Part shown: one piece after another, positions 22,281 through 24,432 of the stretch
How the letters are laid out: every line of letters starts with the position of its first letter
How positions within the stretch are numbered: position 1 is the stretch's first letter
Source: Pseudomonas fluorescens
GTDB taxonomy: Bacteria > Pseudomonadota > Alphaproteobacteria > UBA2136 > UBA6156
Reading direction: 5' to 3'
NCBI GenBank assembly: GCA_003241595.1
Contig: QFOU01000016.1
Location: 1-24,432 of the forward strand
DNA length: 24,432 nt
Notes under the pieces: generated by a model
Seen by the model: only the letters and a program-made list of their open reading frames with translations
Told to the model about the DNA's origin: nothing
The model's database searches: none
Program-made: the position numbers and the translations under genes

Positions 22281-22318
22281 GTCAAGGTAATCCGAGCCGT
22301 GTGTAAGCAAACCTTGAC
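22281..22318. repeat. 8-bp inverted repeat upstream of zapE
   Basis: GTCAAGGT (22281-22288) and ACCTTGAC (22311-22318) are separated by 22 nt between the divergent mscS and zapE genes. A hairpin or operator; no good -10 follows the TTGACC that overlaps the right arm. Confidence 0.35.
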
Positions 22319-22352
22319 CCTATGCTGGCAGGCGCGCCACTGTACGCCTGTC

Positions 22353-23462
22353 ATGGCCGCACTACTTAAATATACTTACCGAGAACCCGTCAGAGTGGAC
22401 CTTTTTTCGTCGTATCAAAAACTTCTGTCCAATGGCTGGCAGCCGGATGCCGCCCAAGCCCGCGCTGTTCTGCGCCTGCAAAATCTATCGCGCGCCATCA
22501 ATAATTCCGAGCAAGCTCCCAAAGGTCTGTGGCTGTATGGGCCGCCAGGGCGGGGTAAATCGCAACTGCTCGATATGTTCATGGAAAGTCTTCCCTTCCA
22601 GAACAAACGCCGTGTCCACTTCCATGCTTTCATGGCCGAACTCCACCGCCGCCTGAATGCCATGCCGCCTGCGCCGGTCGAATCGCGTAACAAGCCCGAT
22701 CTCGTAGCCCGCTTGGCGGCAGAAATTAGCGCCGAAGCCTCGGTTCTCGGCTTCGACGAATTCTATCTCACCAACTTGCCGGATGCCATGTTCCTCGGCC
22801 GTCTCATGCAGGCGCTCTTCAAGCAGGGTACGATTGTGGTCGCCACCAGTAACTGGGCATTGCCCGATCTTTTCCAAGGCGGCCTTAACCGCGACCGCTT
22901 TACGCCTCTGCTCAAACTGCTGGAAGAGAATATGGACCCCGTCGATCTCGGCAACGGTATGGATTTCCGCCTCCACGGCAAGTCCAGCGGGCAGGGGGCT
23001 TCTACTTATATTATAACACCTCCCGGAGAATCCGCCGAAGCGCACCTCTCCGTCCTGTTCGAAGATAATGCCGACGGCCCCACCGTTCTGCCGCTTTCCT
23101 TCGTGCATGCCAAGCGCCGTGCCGGCTCCGCGCTCTGGGCCACGTTCTCCGAACTCTGCGATAAACCACTCGGTCGCCAGGAGTATCAGCAACTGGTCAG
23201 CTCTTATCAGACTGTTATCATTGAAGGTATTCCGCAACTCACGCCGTCCGAGGCCGACAGCACGCTGCGCCTCGCAACGCTGATTGATATTATGTATGAG
23301 CAACGCCGCCGCCTGATCGTCAGCGCCGCCGTTCCACCATTCCAGATCTGCACCTCCGGCCCCGCAGCTCAGGTCTTCGAGCGCACGGCCTCCCGCCTTG
23401 TTGAGCTTACAAATTCACAAAACGAGGATTTTTCAAACTCACACTGGAAAATCAGCTCCTAG
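22353..23462 (+). CDS. zapE: ZapE/AFG1-family P-loop ATPase
   Basis: ZapE is a cell-division ATPase that affects Z-ring stability; the same family includes mitochondrial AFG1/LACE1. From the ATG at 22353 it is 369 residues, the usual size. Motifs: Walker A GPPGRGKS (63-70), FHAFMAELHRRL (90-101), Walker B VLGFDEFYLT (131-140) followed by DAMFLGRLMQALF, sensor-type VVATSNWALPDLFQGGLNRD, and the C-terminal block RAGSALWATFSELCDKPLG. The frame stays open to 21969, but that part is antisense to the MscS gene and unlike the family. No clear SD precedes the ATG. The RimK-like gene follows after 35 nt. Confidence 0.93.
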   Translation: MAALLKYTYREPVRVDLFSSYQKLLSNGWQPDAAQARAVLRLQNLSRAINNSEQAPKGLWLYGPPGRGKSQLLDMFMESLPFQNKRRVHFHAFMAELHRRLNAMPPAPVESRNKPDLVARLAAEISAEASVLGFDEFYLTNLPDAMFLGRLMQALFKQGTIVVATSNWALPDLFQGGLNRDRFTPLLKLLEENMDPVDLGNGMDFRLHGKSSGQGASTYIITPPGESAEAHLSVLFEDNADGPTVLPLSFVHAKRRAGSALWATFSELCDKPLGRQEYQQLVSSYQTVIIEGIPQLTPSEADSTLRLATLIDIMYEQRRRLIVSAAVPPFQICTSGPAAQVFERTASRLVELTNSQNEDFSNSHWKISS

Positions 23463-23497
23463 GCACCTATATCTTATAAACAGGACAGCTCCCCGAT

Positions 23498-24432
23498 ATG
23501 CGTTTTATTATTCTTACCCGTTTCCACTCCCAGCATAGCCAAGGGGAGTTTGTGGTAAGGCTTGCCGCCGCTGCCGCTCAACTCGGTCATACCATCAGTA
23601 TCATTAACCCGGCCGATGTCTTCCTCAATTTCAGCAATGCGCCGAACCCCACGCAGGGGAGTGCCAGCCTGCCGGATAGCCCCGTCCGCTGGCGCGATCT
23701 CCCGTTCCCCGCTGCCGACCTCGTGCTGCCGATCGCCCGTTGGGATGACGAATTCACCTGGCAAGTAGTAGAAACCCTCCGCGCATGGGGCCAACCCGTC
23801 TATCCGCATAACCGCGTGCCGCTGGGAGACCACGTCACCATGGCCCGCCTGTTTGCCCGCCGTAACATCCCTACGCCGCGCAACTGGGTGCTGAATAGCG
23901 CCGAGCAATTCACGGTAATTCTGCCAGAGATCAATTTCCCGTGCCTTATCCGTAGCCGCCATGGTGGCCGTGGTCGCCAGTTCAATGTGGCGCAACACTC
24001 GGGAGAAGGTCTGGAACTGGCGCAAAAGTTCAGCGCCGTCGGCCATCCCTTTGTGGTTCAAGATCTGCCCCAGCCATGGGGAGAAGACGTGCGCATCATG
24101 CTCATCGGTAACCGTGTGGCTGCTTCCGTCCTGCGCCGCGCGCCGGTAGGCTTTGTGCGCCCGCGTGAAAGCGGTAACCTGTCGGTCGCGCTCACCGATC
24201 TTACCGCCGCCGAACTTAAACTCGCGCAAGAAGCCGCCAGTGTCTATGGTGCTCCCTTTAGCGCCGTGAGCCTGTTGCGAACCGAATCCGGCCCGATGCT
24301 GCTGGAAGTCGCCCGTGCGCCGGTCTTGTCCGAGCTGGAGGCCGCCACCGGTCAAAACCTCGCTGTTCCGGTTATCGAGCACTTGGCATCGCTCTCGGGT
24401 GCCCACGTAACCGCCAATACCAATATTGTCTC
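23498..24432 (+). CDS. RimK-like ATP-grasp protein, 3' end beyond window
   Basis: Partial gene: 311 codons without a stop to the window edge. Its order of blocks follows RimK-type ligases (which add Glu to ribosomal protein S6 or similar): N-terminal RFIILTRFHSQHS (2-14), HNRVPLGDHVTMARLFARRN (104-123), IPTPRNWVL, a Gly-rich loop HGGRGRQF (155-162), VVQDLPQPWGEDVRIMLIG (186-204), and LLRTESGPMLLEVARAPVLS (259-278) then ELEAATGQNLAVPVIEHL. Several residues that bind ATP-Mg in RimK differ: the Lys of VIK is Arg152, the Asp of GVDLL is Ser258, and the Asn of EVNSSPG is Ala272. It may be a divergent or inactive ATP-grasp. AGGA lies 12 nt before the ATG. It follows zapE by 35 nt, possibly in one operon. 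Confidence 0.82.
   Translation, partial: MRFIILTRFHSQHSQGEFVVRLAAAAAQLGHTISIINPADVFLNFSNAPNPTQGSASLPDSPVRWRDLPFPAADLVLPIARWDDEFTWQVVETLRAWGQPVYPHNRVPLGDHVTMARLFARRNIPTPRNWVLNSAEQFTVILPEINFPCLIRSRHGGRGRQFNVAQHSGEGLELAQKFSAVGHPFVVQDLPQPWGEDVRIMLIGNRVAASVLRRAPVGFVRPRESGNLSVALTDLTAAELKLAQEAASVYGAPFSAVSLLRTESGPMLLEVARAPVLSELEAATGQNLAVPVIEHLASLSGAHVTANTNIV

Noticed and set aside
21969..22352. 128-codon extension of zapE
   Set aside because: Antisense to the MscS-type gene for most of its length and unlike ZapE N-termini.

Overview
The window is a stretch of Gram-negative, almost certainly alphaproteobacterial chromosome. Three things point there: the outer-membrane block rseP-bamA-skp-lpxD-fabZ-lpxA-lpxB with LpxI (DUF1009) as the lipid A pyrophosphatase, the long tandem-domain dCTP deaminase, and a maf / RNase E-G pair. 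I cannot name a genus. No rRNA, tRNA, insertion sequence, integrase or CRISPR array was seen.

Layout. 1-9777 (+) is the envelope-biogenesis block: uppS (undecaprenyl-PP synthase), a 424-nt gap, rseP, bamA-skp, then the tightly packed lpxD-fabZ-lpxA-lpxI-lpxB run. cdsA and dxr, which commonly sit between uppS and rseP, are absent; the gap instead holds an exact-consensus sigma70 promoter. 9841-11233 (+) holds two paralogous GGDEF proteins, one apparently active and one degenerate but with its I-site motif kept. 11257-12150 (-) holds two small unrecognised genes. 12254-15152 (+) is a dcd-maf-rng-like operon. 15208-17649 (-) is a large Wzy_C/O-antigen-ligase-type membrane protein with a C-terminal TPR-like region. 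17775-20328 looks like an accessory patch: a small exported protein, an unknown small gene overlapping it tail to tail, a DUF1399/GRDP-like protein behind a long nested inverted repeat, and an XRE-HTH/SAM-methyltransferase fusion in visibly more AT-rich DNA. 20453-22217 (-) is a DUF1223 plus MscS operon. 22353-24432 (+) holds zapE and the first 311 codons of a RimK-like ATP-grasp protein running off the window.

How the genes work together. UppS supplies the lipid carrier for peptidoglycan and O-antigen. LpxA, LpxD, LpxI and LpxB are four steps of lipid A synthesis, and FabZ maintains acyl-ACP supply. BamA and Skp assemble outer-membrane proteins, and RseP governs the envelope-stress response.

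Regulatory reading. Strong intrinsic terminators follow uppS, rseP, skp, the second GGDEF gene, the RNase E/G gene and the DUF1399-like gene; several serve convergent genes. A recurrent pattern is a -10-like hexamer exactly 6 nt before an ATG that lacks a Shine-Dalgarno sequence (rseP, lpxD, second GGDEF, dcd, 17775 gene, HTH-methyltransferase), suggesting leaderless transcripts. Other genes have clear SDs, and two of those SDs lie inside predicted leader hairpins. Assignments come from reading motifs only; no database or folding program was run.
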